Numbered from the stretch's first letter, positions 20,994 to 31,968 are shown. The stretch: DNA of 64,000 bases from Anaspis maculata (GCA_949128115.1 OX421963.1:57469306-57533305); one strand, 5' to 3'. Numbers and translations: made by a program. Notes: generated from the letters alone by a model not told the origin.

Positions 20994-21789
20994 GTAAGAC
21001 TGTTCTGATGTACTTTAGAGATATAAATTTGACTGAAACCATAGAGTCTGAAACTAAGTTCTTGGGAACATTTCTAGACTCCAACTCAAGATGAGAAGCA
21101 CACATCCACCACCTGTGTAAAAAAATGAACTCTGCGTATTATGCCCTATTAAAATTGAAATCTATATTACCTGCTGCCGCTTTGAAAAATATCTACTATT
21201 CTCTTGTGCAGTCTCACCTAAATTATAATATTACAATCTGGGGTAGAGCCACTCATGTAAACCGCATCTTTATATTGCAGAAACGTATAATTAGACTTGT
21301 TTTCGATCTGAGATTTAGGGAAACATGTAGGTTTACGTTTATAAAAGAGAAAATATTGACATTGCCATCTTTGTTCATTTTAAAATGTTGTATTTATGTC
21401 CATAAAAACCGAAATTTGTTTATAAATAACAATGCATTTCACACTCACGAAACAAGAGCTGGCCAGGAGATCAGATTGCCGAAACATCGTACCGCGCTGT
21501 ACGAAAAGTCTCCTGAATTCTGTTGTGGCCAGATATTTCGCAAGCTCCCCAATAGAATTAAAAACATTGAAAGCTTCACAAGATTTAAATCTGAAACTAA
21601 ACTTTACCTAATCGAAAAATGTTATTATTCCGTGGATGAATTTCTGAATTGTATTGTGATATAACCATGCACCTTATTAATTTATTTGTATACTGTACCT
21701 ACTACTTCATCTACTTACATGTATATTATGTGTCTTTTTTCTGTATGACTTGTTCTATGTGATATGATATCATTGTTGAGAATGAATAA

Positions 21790-21834
<45 letters not shown>

Positions 21835-21835
21835 T
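21790..21835. repeat. (TTA)n microsatellite at the RT relic 3' end
   Basis: About thirteen TTA/ATT repeats follow AATGAATAAATTTA. In non-LTR elements this kind of short repeat is a normal 3' terminus, so it probably marks the end of the retrotransposon. Confidence 0.85.
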
Positions 21836-22145
21836 ATTATTGTGCCTAAAACTTTTTGCATCGACACGAGTTTTTGGTAGGTGCGGTCGCCCAGTACTGA
21901 CTCGATCCTTGAAATATACACAAAACCTCGATCCCCCTCTTTGTTCATAAATCTGGGTACGCCACTGCAGCCGACAATCGAAGCTCATGATGTGTTAAGG
22001 CGCTTTCTTTTTACAAAAATCTCACTTGGTCTCATCTCAGTTAGAGAGAGAAAAAGCGAAAAAGCGAAAAAAGGAGCAAGCGAGACACAACTACCAACTG
22101 TGTTGAGAATATCTGAGACTATTGACAAAAAGAACGCAGCATTAG
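21836..22145. other. No recognisable feature
   Basis: There is a purine-rich stretch GAGAGAGAAAAAGCGAAAAAG near 22043. No gene or repeat end is seen. Confidence 0.4.
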
Positions 22146-22737
22146 TCTGACGTGAAAAGTCAAATTAGCATCAGTTCAATGGGGAACTATAGTGGCAAAC
22201 GTCTGAAGTAGTGGCGCCCGTGTTCCATGCACCCCAGCTATCATCAGTGTCATTTTAAGCGTACATAACCTCAACTTTGTAATTGTCTTTTCATTTGTCA
22301 GCACTCAGCATAGGAACCAGCGGTTTGCGTTACTTCGTGAGTTGAAAAGTAGAAACGCCGACAAGCCAAAAATCGCGGTTAAAAAAACCGGTAGTGACGT
22401 GTTGTCTATCAGGCTGCAACAGTTCCAAAAGACCATACCTTTGCAGTTTTCACCAGCTCTTTTTTTATTCCATCTCAGTGGGGCTCGATCCCTCCCCGCC
22501 TCAACTCTTCTTTGAGCACTTTCCTTTTTCCGTACATTTGTTTGCATTTCTTTGAGGTTATGTACGTTAACTGTCAATATGGGTGCATGGAACACGTCGC
22601 CCTCTTCAATCCGTTTTGCCTATAGTTCCCCATTGAAAAATTCAAAATTTGTCGGAAAAGCTGGGATACTCGGTTATTTCCGCTGGTTTTCTTCATCCCT
22701 TCACTGCTGATAAGTGATACTGATCATTTATTATGTG
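22146..22737. repeat. First unit of a ~245-bp tandem duplication, interrupted
   Basis: GTCTGACGTGAAAAGTCAAA through TGATCATTTATTATGTG, resuming at 25494-25610, corresponds to the uninterrupted unit 25613-25860. The unit is split by a MITE (22181-22631) and by the hAT stack (22738-25485). The second unit therefore records the empty sites of both. Confidence 0.8.
22181..22631. mobile_element. 451-bp MITE with GGGGAACTATAG ends
   Basis: The ends GGGGAACTATAG and CTATAGTTCCCC are inverted and the arms continue with TTCCATGCACCC and TACATAACCTCAA mirrors for about 95 bp. Comparison with the intact unit at 25645-25665 shows it was inserted, with AT on both sides as a candidate 2-bp duplication. 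Confidence 0.75.
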
Positions 22738-22744
22738 TAGGGTT

Positions 22745-23706
22745 CAGTGGCGGACTAAGGGAGTCGGGGGCCCGGGGCGGAATTGTGAGATGGGGCCCCT
22801 AAAGAGTGAAAGTTGAGAATATAAAGGTGGGCCGGCAGACTTTTTAGCCCGCCCGGCCCCGCCGTGATCAAGCAAAAGCCTAAGAAACAAAAAAAATGAG
22901 AAACTTAACTATGAGATAAGAGTAACTTGACTATAAAACTGACTAAAACCGTTGATCAATCATATTCAAAGATTTGCCTCGTTATCCTAACCTTTTTATA
23001 TCAGTCGGTCAGATGTGCCACACAGTGGCGTAGGCAGAACTTGAGGGCGGAGAGGGCAAAAGCAAGGCGCAAGTCAGCGAGAGGTAGCGCCGCAGGCGAA
23101 TTTTTTGACAATCATAATAATGCTGATAATAATCGGTATATTTCAGAATAAACAAACTTCTTTGCAGAAAAATGTTGCGCTTCCTGGGAATTTTCTTCAG
23201 AAAATGTTTCTGTATTGGTTTAGTGTGGGATGAAGTCCCGTGGGCGCTTGGGATGTAGGGGAGAGGGGTCATTCGCCCTTCTTCGCTCACCTTCGCCCCA
23301 CCCTTGGCTATGCCACTGACCACCATTACTTACAAGAAGGTTTTGGTTCCAGCTTTGGCTGTTGAATTGGATTTAGAATGTTGACTCAATGCTAAAACCT
23401 ACTCGTAGATACAAAATGAGTGATAGTATGGATTTCTACTACATGCAGCGCGCAGACAAGACAGTTCTGTTGTTTTGTCTTTCACTCTTTTGGAAAGAAA
23501 TAATGAGGCCCCTGACACTTTGATACCCGGGGCCGGGGCCCCTAAAGCCTAAAGAACAAATAATTTTGAGAGGTTCCGTGATACAGACACACATCTATAT
23601 TGTCTGTGTGTGTAGACCCCCAAACCAGTTGTCGAGGGGCCTGACAAGGTAATTTTTGGATGGAAAAAAAGAAGAAAAATGTTACTCACCCCTTAGTCCG
23701 CCACTG
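22745..23706. mobile_element. hAT-type element, TSD GTAGGGTT, inserted in the tip of another hAT
   Basis: The ends CAGTGGCGGACTAAG and CTTAGTCCGCCACTG are perfect 15-bp inverted repeats. GTAGGGTT is duplicated at 22737-22744 and 23707-23714; seven of these eight bases are the first bases of the older hAT. The interior is GC-rich near the ends (GGGGGCCCGGGGC and CGGGGCCGGGGCC) and has no transposase. Confidence 0.92.
23023..23318. mobile_element. Small CAGTGGCGTAG-ended element nested in 22745-23706
   Basis: The ends CAGTGGCGTAGGCAG and GGCTATGCCACTG are imperfect inverted repeats of hAT type. The interior has GCGCAAGTCAGCGAGAGG and CTTCGCTCACCTTCGCCCC. A clear 8-bp duplication is not seen, so the insertion is less certain than its neighbours. 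Confidence 0.5.
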
Positions 23707-23981
23707 GTAGGGTTGCACGATGTCAATTGACCGGTCAAATGAGCCGTCAATTGACCGGTCATTTGACCGTGTCAAATACTCTGGTCAATTGACCGGTCAA
23801 ATACGAGCCCCCGGGCCTCGTTTGGCACGATTTGTGTAGATGGCGAAAAGTAACTTACTTTAAGAAAGCTCTTTCCTGCTTCAAGACAGAGTTAAGTAGT
23901 CAACTCAATCTCAGTGGAACTGCTGATGCTCTTGACAAAGACAAAATAAATCAAAAAAATAGAGTTACCTGAGGTAGACTG

Positions 23982-25122
23982 AACTGCTCAACAACTATGA
24001 AATGACTATATCAAAAATTTTGCCTTTTTCCAAAATGACGTAACTTGGAATTGACACAACCGATTTTGAATTTGTTATCACAGTTTTTTAGATCCATCTT
24101 TCAGAAATCCATCCCATTAACGAGATTCTCTTTTTCATTTCAATTACTTTTTTTACAGGGTGGATTGTAAAACGTTGCAAAATTGAGCTGAGTTTCATCG
24201 ATCCCCGTTTCTGTAAAAAAAATTTTTTTTTCGAATTCTAATGAATTATTCATGAAGCCTAATGTGTAATCTCGGAACGGTTTTTGACTTTTTTCAGATC
24301 AGAAGTCCAACAATGACGATATGACTTTTTTCACTTTCCCGACCCAACACCCAACGAGGAGGGGAAGTATTGTGAACGCGCTAAAAATTGTTCCCCAGAT
24401 TTCGACGGATATATCCGTTTTGAAGTCCCCAGTGACAATTAAGACCATTTCCAAAGTGTAGATCTATTTTCAAAATCGACACGGTTCAGGTTTCCCGACG
24501 ATTTTTTCTTCAAAATGAAATTTGCACATTCCGTGAATTTGATAAAACTGCAGTGCAAACTTTGACATGCGATGAGCCACACCAGATATTCATTTTAGAT
24601 GCAGACGTGCTGAGAATAAAAGTTGGAGAGAAGATTGAATTAGTTTTGAGAGGAAAAATTTCCGAGATCGGACACACGATTCTCGAGTTTTCCTCTCTGG
24701 AAAAACTGCAAATTTTCCAATTTTTGATTCCGTGAACAGTTTTTGGTGGGTCGGGAGAGTAACAAAAATCTTATCGTCATTGTTGGACTTCTGATCTGGA
24801 AAATTCAAAAATCATTCCGAGATTATTAGACATCAGGCTTCATGAATAAATTCATTAGAAATCGAAAAAAAAATTTCACAGAAACGGGGATCGGTAGAGC
24901 TCAGCACAATTTTGCAATGTTTCACATTCCACCATGTAAAAAAAGTAATTGAAATTAAGACAAAATCTCGTCAATGGGATGGATTGCTGAAAAATGGATC
25001 TAAAAAAACTGTGAAAACAAATTCAAAATCGGTTGTGTCAATCCAGAGTTACGTAATTTTGGAAAAGGGCAAAATTTTCAATTCAATTCAAAATTTACCG
25101 TCATTTCAGTTGTTGAGCAGTT
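23982..25122. mobile_element. 1.14-kb palindromic element, AACTGC family, inside the hAT
   Basis: The left end is AACTGCTCAACAACTATGAA (preceded by TG) and the right end is TTGTTGAGCAGTT (followed by TA). The arms carry a mirrored CAGGGTGG (24156) / CCACCATG (24929-24936) pair with TA outside. The innermost part, 24332-24763, has ACTTTCCCGACCC ends. Three concentric inverted pairs therefore share one centre near 24550. Confidence 0.8.
24332..24763. mobile_element. Inner ACTTTCCCG element with repeat-R frame
   Basis: ACTTTCCCGACCCAAC at the left and GGTGGGTCGGGAGAGTAAC at the right are imperfect inverted ends. The plus strand has a 60-codon frame (24553-24735, MQTLTCDEPHQIFILDADVL) that recurs at 29263 and, damaged, near 44500, so it belongs to a dispersed repeat. 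No function is recognised. Confidence 0.5.
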
Positions 25123-25612
25123 TATATTATAACAACTTGAATCCAATAAAGTCTAAGAATAAAACCAAATATTAGTTTATTTTTGGAACATGTTATACCG
25201 TACCATATTTGTATGAGTACCTGAACTGAGTTAGTTACAGGTGTTCGCGTACCTACTCACCCATAATTTATTTTTATTTAAATTTATTTGTTTTGAAATG
25301 AAATAAAAAATCGAGTACCAAAAATATAGTACTTACCTACTCAACGAAATATTCAAATTGTTGTCTAATTTCAATAAATAATGTTGAATGATAGTAACAC
25401 CTGTTTTTAGCTTATTTTTTCAATATTTGACCGATTTGACCGTCAATTGACCAAATCTTATTTGACCGGTCAAAATGCAACCCTAATTATGTGTATTGTA
25501 TCTTTGCTTGGTCAAAGATTTTACGAAATCTGAAGTTTTGCATTTTTGCAGTTTGTCGAGCCTCAAGTTCAGTTGGATGTTTTTCTGCTTTTCCTTCACG
25601 TTCGCTTATGTT

Positions 25613-25860
25613 AGTCTGACGTAAAAAATCAAATTAGCGTCAATTTCATTGGAAAATTCAAAATTCGTTGGAAAAAGCTGGGATATTTGGTTGTTTCCGC
25701 TGCTTCTCCTCATCCCTTCACTGCCAATAAGTCATACTGATCATTTATTATGTTTATGTATTGTATCTTTGCTTAGTCGAAGATTTTACGAAATCTGAAG
25801 TTTTGCATTTTTGCAGTTTGCCGAGCCTTGAGTTTAGTTGGACGTTTTTCTGCTTTTCCT
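25613..25860. repeat. Second, intact unit of the ~245-bp tandem duplication
   Basis: It reads GTCTGACGTAAAAAATCAAA to TTTTTCTGCTTTTCC and aligns with the disrupted first unit. Its middle, TTATTATGTTTATGTATTG, compares with TTATTATGTG-hAT-ATTATGTGTATTG in the first unit. Confidence 0.8.
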
Positions 25861-26114
25861 GGAATATCTGAGGCAGGCCGGAAGCCCTACTACAGTGACA
25901 AGGAATTATTTGCAAAATTAGATTCAATATGTACTTACTGACATGAAAATGGAAACGTTGATTATTGATTATTGAATGTTGAAGATGTATACAGGGTGTT
26001 TCAAATTTAAATCGCGTTCTTTCAGGAAATGATGGGAAACTTCAAAAGAAGTACTTTCTCAAAAAAATCGTCCAAAGTTGAACTTCAAAAATAGATTTTT
26101 CGTCATAAATTTTA
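25861..26114. other. Solo TACAGGGTG end; no gene
   Basis: TATACAGGGTGTTTCAAA at about 25988 resembles the end of a CAGGGTG element, but no partner end is seen before the RT relic begins. Confidence 0.4.
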
Positions 26115-27089
26115 GCAGCAATGAAACAAATACGTGTTGACACATCTCCCGGACCAGACAAGATATTAATGAGAGTGTTGAAATACGGAAGGATCTCTGA
26201 AGTGCTTGCAAGTATTGCATCCTTCATATCTTCTACTGGATTCGTACCGCGTTGCCTACACCATAATCCGGACGTTGAGGGAAAAAAATTAGGGGTACCT
26301 TGCACTTTTATACCAAGCATTGTCACTTTTCATGCCCGTTACCACCCTGGACCAATCTGGATGTGGGGACATCGGCGCAAATCGTGCGGACACTTTATAC
26401 AGGGTGAAGTAGAAAAAAACTGTTGAAATATCGTAAATCTTGAACCATAAGCGATGGACGTACCTATGTGAATCAGGATATTGATGAAGGGTTTCATGCT
26501 CATGAAGATGCTGCAAACAGTTTTGGAATGTCTTGAGGCGTTTCCGAAATACGTTGGGAAAAGTAAAACTTCTGATTTTTTTCTTTTTTGAATAAATCAG
26601 TTGCTTTTGGAGATATCGAGATACAACTTGATATTCCGCCAAACAATCATGTTTTTTAATGAAACGCGATGTGGGGACATCGATAAAGCCTGCTAGATTC
26701 GAAATTAAGATCTTCAACTTTTTTTTCCATCGTGAGCGTCATCTTCACATTGCCCTTCGTGGAATTGTTGAAAAAACAACAGGTGACGACTTTGCTGGAC
26801 ACACACGATCGTTTTATAATGAAAAACCAGGTCCAGTATTGCGCCAATGACCTCTTCGCCGGAGAAACGTTATTAAGTTCATTTTTCTTGATTTCTCTTC
26901 ACTCACGTGACAGTCATGACCAAATGGAACTTTGGATGATGACATGTTTGTAATATTATATTTCACATTATTTTGTGAAGCTAGTCACTAAATTTTATCA
27001 TCATCAGTCAAGTGGTGTTCTTTAGGCAAACAGTTATAGTCCGGGCGCTTATGTATAAAAAACTAGCTCCCGTGGCGGTATTCGTAATA

Positions 27090-28406
27090 AACTGCGCACA
27101 AAATGAAGTGACAATTTTATTTTGGGTGGTTTTTTCAGATATCCATAACTTTTTGAAAAATGATCGGAATCTGAAACAGCTCACACTATTTTGAAGATAC
27201 ATTGTTCTATTTTTGTAAACCACACATATCCAGGTCATCCAAAGTAGAGAAATGCCTCACACAGGGTGATACAAAGAGGCGTGCAAAGTCGTGCTCTTTT
27301 CATCCTGGCACAGGAAATTTTTCCGTCATTCTGTATGTACCAATGTGACCGTATCTTGTAGCCTGTAGTATCTATAACTCAGAACTGTTTATTTTTTCAC
27401 TCTACGTTATGTATTAACGGATATATGATTTTTCTTGTGAAAAAATGCCAATTTGCAATCTTTTCAACGGCACAATAGCGTCACATGAAACTGTCACCAA
27501 CAAAGAGCTAACAATAAAAAGTCGTATCTCTGTATCTAGGCAATGGATTTTTGGCAATTGTTGGCAATCGGATCAAAGCACAGAATATTGAGGCACAGAA
27601 CAGTAATTTAGATTTTAACCTGTACCATAAAAAAATCACTGCAGCAAAATTGACTACGAACCCGGATATATTCCAAGTGCCTGACGGCAGGTTCATGGCA
27701 GGTTCAGGACAGGTGGATATGGACATGCAGCATGCGACTCGGACGGTTGACCAATGGAGGTACTTACGTAATACAGAGCAAAAAGGCAACCTGTTAGAGT
27801 TACAGATACTCTAAGCTACAAGATACAGTCAATCCAAGTACATGTACCGAGTAATAATGGAACCATCCCTGCCTGCGCAAAAACAAAACGCCGTCTTTTT
27901 TCATCACCCTGTATGTTTTATTTCTTTGCTATTATGGACATTGAAATTTGTGGTTCCTGGAGAAAAATCACATCATCCCATCTTGAGATGATTATCGTTG
28001 AATTAAGAAACTTTTCCGTACCATTATTACTCCTCGATGAAATAATTGGTACTTTTATACAAGAAAAATCATATCTCCCCAAGTTAACAACGTAGAGTGA
28101 AAAACTGAACAGGTATCAGTTACAGATACTACAGGCTACAAGACAAAGTCACATTCGTATATACAGGATGCCGTGAAAATTTCCGGTGCCAAGATGAAAA
28201 GAGCAGAAAGTTGCACGCCTTTTTGTATCACCCTGTATGAGACATACCTTAACTATGAATGGCTTGGATATGTAGGGTTTACAAAATAGAAGAATGTATC
28301 CTCACAACAGTGAACGCTGCCTCAGATTCCGATCATTTTTCAAAAAGTTACGGACATTTGAAAAAACCTCCAAAAATAAAATTGTCACTTCATTTTGTGC
28401 GCAGTT
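27090..28406. mobile_element. 1.3-kb long-TIR element, AACTGC family, TA duplication with empty site
   Basis: The ends AACTGCGCACAAAATGAAGT and the reverse complement begin inverted arms of about 350 bp. The opposite arm of the surrounding palindrome (30300-30312) lacks this insert and has a single TA where the insert has TA on both sides. A mirrored CACAGGGTGATACAAA / TTTGTATCACCCTGTA pair lies inside. The loop has a plus frame at 27551-27814 (MAIVGNRIKAQNIEAQN...) that I do not recognise. Confidence 0.9.
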
Positions 28407-28638
28407 TAGTTGAATGAAAATTGTTTTGTTCGATCGGGGATAGCCCTTGGAACAATTTTTTTTTGGTGGCAATCGATATTCCTCGTCGTTGGTTTTTGAT
28501 GGCTTCTTCAAAATGAAGACATAGACCTTCTGGAGCTCCGGCTCTACTGGACAGATTTTCAAGTGTGTTGGTTTATTTTGAAGGTAATGTGAAACTCTAC
28601 AAAATAAATGTAATAGTTTCTGTCAAAACCGATTTTGA

Positions 28639-30061
28639 CAGGGTGGTTAGGTCTGTCTGTAATCTTTCTCGATAACTGTCGAACCGTTGATCCGACTCAA
28701 AAAGGAAGTGTCACTGTCAACAAATGTCCGAAGATATATCTCATGAAACTTGACTTGCAGTATGTCATTTGAAACCCCCTGAAAAACTCTATTCAGACCA
28801 GTTAAAGGTATCTGGTCTAGGTATCCTATCTGTCATCTGTCAAATAATAAAAATGTCAAAGTTCAAAACTTCACCAGTTAATTATTCAAAATCTATCCGA
28901 TGGATTGGAACCAGATTTGGCAGGAAGCAATACAACAAAAGTCAAATTAAGGCCGCAGTTGCAGTTTTCCACCGTTCTCCAGTCGGGCGTAATGAGTTCT
29001 CAAAATTTCTCCTGCCCGTTGCCACCCGATAGGGGCTCTCGCCGGTGTTTTGACCAAAACGACTCGCTTTTGTAGTAGGACTTAACTCAAAAATTCATTC
29101 CTGCTCATGTATCAACTTTTTTTTCTAAATTCCAACTGATATCGAAAGTAGATTGGATTGGGCGTCCTGTAGGCCTATTTTCAAAATCGACACGGTCCCA
29201 GTTTTCCGACGGTAATTTTTTCAAAATGAAATTTGCATATTCCGTGAATTTGAAAAAACGCAGTGCAAACTTCTACATGCGGTAGGCCCCACGAAATATT
29301 AATTTTAGGTGCAGACAAGCTGCGAATGAAAGTTGGAGAAAAGATTGAATTAATTTTTAGAGGAAAAATTTTCGAAATCGGACCGACGCGCGACGGCGAC
29401 GGTTTCCAAGCTTTCCTCTCTGGAAAAACTGCAAATTTTCAAACTTTTTATCCCTTGAACAGATTTCCACCATTTTTTTTTAAATAAGAGGTCAGTGGTT
29501 CTTGAATATTTTTCAGCATTTTTCTTCACAATTTAAAAAAAAATTATCCCTCAAACAGTTGTGCTGCATCAGAAGCGAGGCGTGGTCAAAACCGGGGTGG
29601 GAGGCCCTCTCGAGTGGCAACGGCCACGAGAAATTTCGAAAATTCATAACGTCCGACTGGAGAATAATGGAGAACTGCTACTGCAGACTTGATTTGACTT
29701 TTTTGTTGTGTTGGCTCCTGCCAAATTTGGTTTCAATCCGATAGATAGATTTTGAATAATTAAATGATAAACTTTTGAACTTTGACATTTTTATTTTTTG
29801 ACAGATGACAGATAGAGCAACATTTCTAACTGTTCTGAATACAGTTTTTCAAGGGCTTTCAAATGACATACTGAAAGTCTAGTTCCGTGAGATATAGCTT
29901 CTGACATTTGTTGATAGAGTCACTTCTGTTTGACAGATGACAGCCAAAAGCCAATAGGCTCATTCCAGGGCAAAACTATGTCTGCATGTCAAATTTCGAG
30001 TCAATCGGATCAACGGTTCGATAGTTATCAAGGAAGATTACAGACAGACCCAACCACCCTG
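28639..30061. repeat. Palindrome core with CAGGGTGG / CCACCCTG pair
   Basis: GATTTTGACAGGGTGGTTAG at 28631 and ACCACCCTGTCAAAATCGG at 30053 are inverted. Inside, the words ACTGTCGAACCGTTGATCCG and TCAAATGACATACTG relate this core to the 2-kb repeat at 16116 and 45961. The loop holds another copy of repeat R (29205-29470). Confidence 0.65.
29205..29470. repeat. Repeat R, copy 2 (frame MQTSTCGRPHEI...)
   Basis: ATTTTTTCAAAATGAAATTTGC then GCAGTGCAAACTTCTACATG and GAAAGTTGGAGAAAAGATTG match 24505-24735 and 44455-44600. The open frame at 29263-29487 corresponds to the one at 24553 but diverges after GKIFEIG. No function is recognised. Confidence 0.55.
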
Positions 30062-30345
30062 TCAAAATCGGTTTTGACAGAAACTATTACATTCATTTAG
30101 TAGAGTTTCACATTACCTTCAAAATAAACCTACACACTTGAAAATCTGTCCAGTAGAGCCGGAGCTCCAGAAGGTTTATGTCGGTTTATGTCTTCATTTT
30201 GAAGAAGCCATCAAAAATCAACGACGAGGAATATCGATTGCCACCAAAAAAAATTGTTTCAAGGGCTATCTCCAATCGAACAAAACAATTTTCATTCAAC
30301 TATCACAAATACCGCCATGGGGACACATAAGCGCCTGGACTATTA

Positions 30346-30822
30346 AACAAAAAGTTTGCTTCGATTTTTGTGGAAAAGGCAAAAACGGCAGGGTCACGTC
30401 CTCCTCTCAAACCCGATTGAAGAATATCTGTTACCAAAAATTGTTCCAATTGATACGGAAGGGTTAGGAGGAATGTGTTCTCTAGTTTGAAGCTAAACCA
30501 AAATGGATTGTTCCATCCTAGTTCTGTAGGAGAGACGTCAAAAAGGTTGCTACAGCATATCTTTGAAGCGTTTCTGGCCATATTCAACAAAAAATGTTTC
30601 AAAGATAAGCTGTAGCGACATTTTTGACGTTCTTTCTGCAGAACTAGGATGGAACTATCCATTTCGGTTTAGCTTCAAACTACAGAACACATTTCTCCGA
30701 ACTTTATTAGTATCAATTGGAAGCATTTTTGGTAACAGATTTCCTTCGATCGGGTTCGAGAGGAGGACGTGACCCTGCCGTTTTTGCCCTCTTCACAAAA
30801 ATCGAAGCAAACTTTTTGTTCG
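30346..30822. mobile_element. ~0.48-kb palindrome next to the TAGTCC element
   Basis: AACAAAAAGTTTGCTTCGAT at 30346 and ATCGAAGCAAACTTTTTGTT ending near 30821 are inverted. The arms continue through CAAAAACGGCAGGGTCACG and TTTGAAGCTAAACC and meet near 30585. This element lies only in one side of the outer palindrome's loop. Confidence 0.7.
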
Positions 30823-31827
30823 ACTGTTTGCCAAAAAAACACCATTTGGCTGATGATGAAATTCAGTGACTGGCTTTACAAAATAATGGGGATTATACTA
30901 TCGCAAACATGTCATCGATCCAAAATTCCATTTGGTCATGACTGTCACGTAAGTGGAGAGAAATCAAGAAAAACTAACTTTATAACGTTTCTGCGGCGAC
31001 GAGGTCATTGGCGCAATCCACCTTCTCCATGAGAGTTTCACGCATACCTGTGAACCCAGAACTAGCGGTTTGTAGTAGCCGTTTGTACTAGATGGAGTAT
31101 GCGCTCACTGGTATGCGTGCTAGTGATTTTTGTCATGGGAAAGGTGGATTCAGGACCTGGTTTTCCATCATAAAACGATCGTGTGTATCCAACAAAGTCG
31201 TCACCTGTTGTTTTTTCAACAGTTTCACGATGGGCAATTTGGAGATGGTGCTCACGATGGAAAAAAAAGTTGAAGATCTTAGTTTCGAATCTAGCAGGTT
31301 TTATCGATGTCCCCACATCGCGTTTCATTAAAAACATGATTGTTTGGCGGAATATCAAGTTGCAGCTCGATATCTCCAAAAACAACTGATTTATTCAAAA
31401 ATTAAAAAGTTTCACTCCAGCGTATTTCGGAAATGCCTCAAGGTATTCCAAAACTGTTTGCAGCACCTTCATGAACATGAAACCCTTTATCAATATCCTG
31501 ATTAACATACGTCCAGCGGTTATGGTTCAAGATTTACGATTTTTCAACAGTTTTTTTCTACTTCACCCTATATAAAGTGTCTGCACGATTTGCGCCGATG
31601 TCCCCACATCCAGATTGGTCCAAGATGGTCTCAGTAACAGGCATGCAAAGTGACAATGCTTGGTATAGAAGTGCAAGGTATTTCCCACTAACGTCCGGAC
31701 TACCAAGCAAGAACAGTTTTAATAGATAAAGGCGGCAACCCATTAAATGTTGCAAACTGGCCATTCTGAGGAGAATTGTGGAGAAAATTCTCGATAAGCG
31801 ACTGAAGAGTTACGTATCGTTCAATCG

Positions 31828-31968
31828 TGATCATTGCTTTTATTTATACATGCTTTGTACATATATTTTTATTTATACACTTATATCTTAATTATCTATA
31901 TACATATGAATGACGGGTTCAACACTTTTATAGTATTATATGAACGAATAAAGAGTATTGAATTGAAT
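31828..31968. mobile_element. ~140-bp insert ending in TTGAATTGAATTG repeats
   Basis: The RT relic is interrupted between NRDH and RGFVP by an AT-rich segment ending AATAAAGAGTATTGAATTG with a repeated TTGAA. The end resembles the 3' tail of a truncated non-LTR element. Exact boundaries and target duplication were not resolved. Confidence 0.5.

Larger units (their letters stand above)
19975..21664 (+). pseudogene. Non-LTR retrotransposon reverse transcriptase relic
   Basis: Plus-strand blocks follow the order of a non-LTR RT. FDTVNHDFLQAKLFNLGIRG is read at 20009-20068 (fingers/palm, following the DxxxAFDTVNH pattern). Next are KWIISFL, then RRLSVAVNG and GVAQGAILG (the GxPQG motif). After a frameshift come NDLPLF and YADDTSIV (catalytic YADD box, near 20610). 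The C-terminal part is open from 21125 to 21664 (MNSAYYALLKLKSILPAAAL...). Stops and shifts occur before FDTVNH and after FSILC. Three insertions split it: 20095-20454, 20703-20827 and 20869-20993. The 3' region ends in AATAAATTTATTATT repeats, the likely retrotransposon tail. The clade is not assigned; the order resembles CR1/L2/jockey-type elements. Confidence 0.85.
22738..25485. mobile_element. hAT-type element, TSD ATTATGTG, host of nested insertions
   Basis: The ends are TAGGGTTGCA (22738-22744 continued at 23708-23717) and TGCAACCCTA (25476-25485). ATTATGTG is duplicated exactly at 22730-22737 and 25486-25493, the 8-bp length diagnostic of hAT insertions. The unit at 25613-25860 shows the corresponding empty site. 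Subterminal repeats of TCAATTGACCGGTCAAAT near both ends could be transposase-binding repeats. No transposase is left; the interior is occupied by a palindromic element (23982-25122). Confidence 0.9.
27037..30342. mobile_element. 3.3-kb palindrome, TAGTCC family, TSD TTA
   Basis: The ends TAGTCCGGGCGCTTATGT and ACATAAGCGCCTGGACTA are inverted; TTA flanks both (27034-27036 and 30343-30345). The arms pair from GGCGGTATT (27075) with AATACCGCC (30308), and again from 28410-28620 with 30085-30300. The left arm contains the TA-inserted element 27090-28406. The core has a GACAGGGTGGTTAGG (28637) / CCACCCTGTC (30062) pair. Confidence 0.85.
26264..31702. mobile_element. 5.4-kb nested palindrome, TAGTCC family, TSD CCA
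   Basis: The ends TAATCCGGACGTT and AACGTCCGGACTA are inverted and CCA lies outside both (26261-26263 and 31703-31705). Removing the element and one CCA restores the RT frame across the junction. The arms (26264-27033 and about 30823-31702) pair along their length, for example GATGTGGGGACATCG at 26668 against 31305. A CAGGGTGAAG (26398) / CTTCACCCT (31562) pair is mirrored inside. The centre holds 27037-30342 and 30346-30822. Confidence 0.85.
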
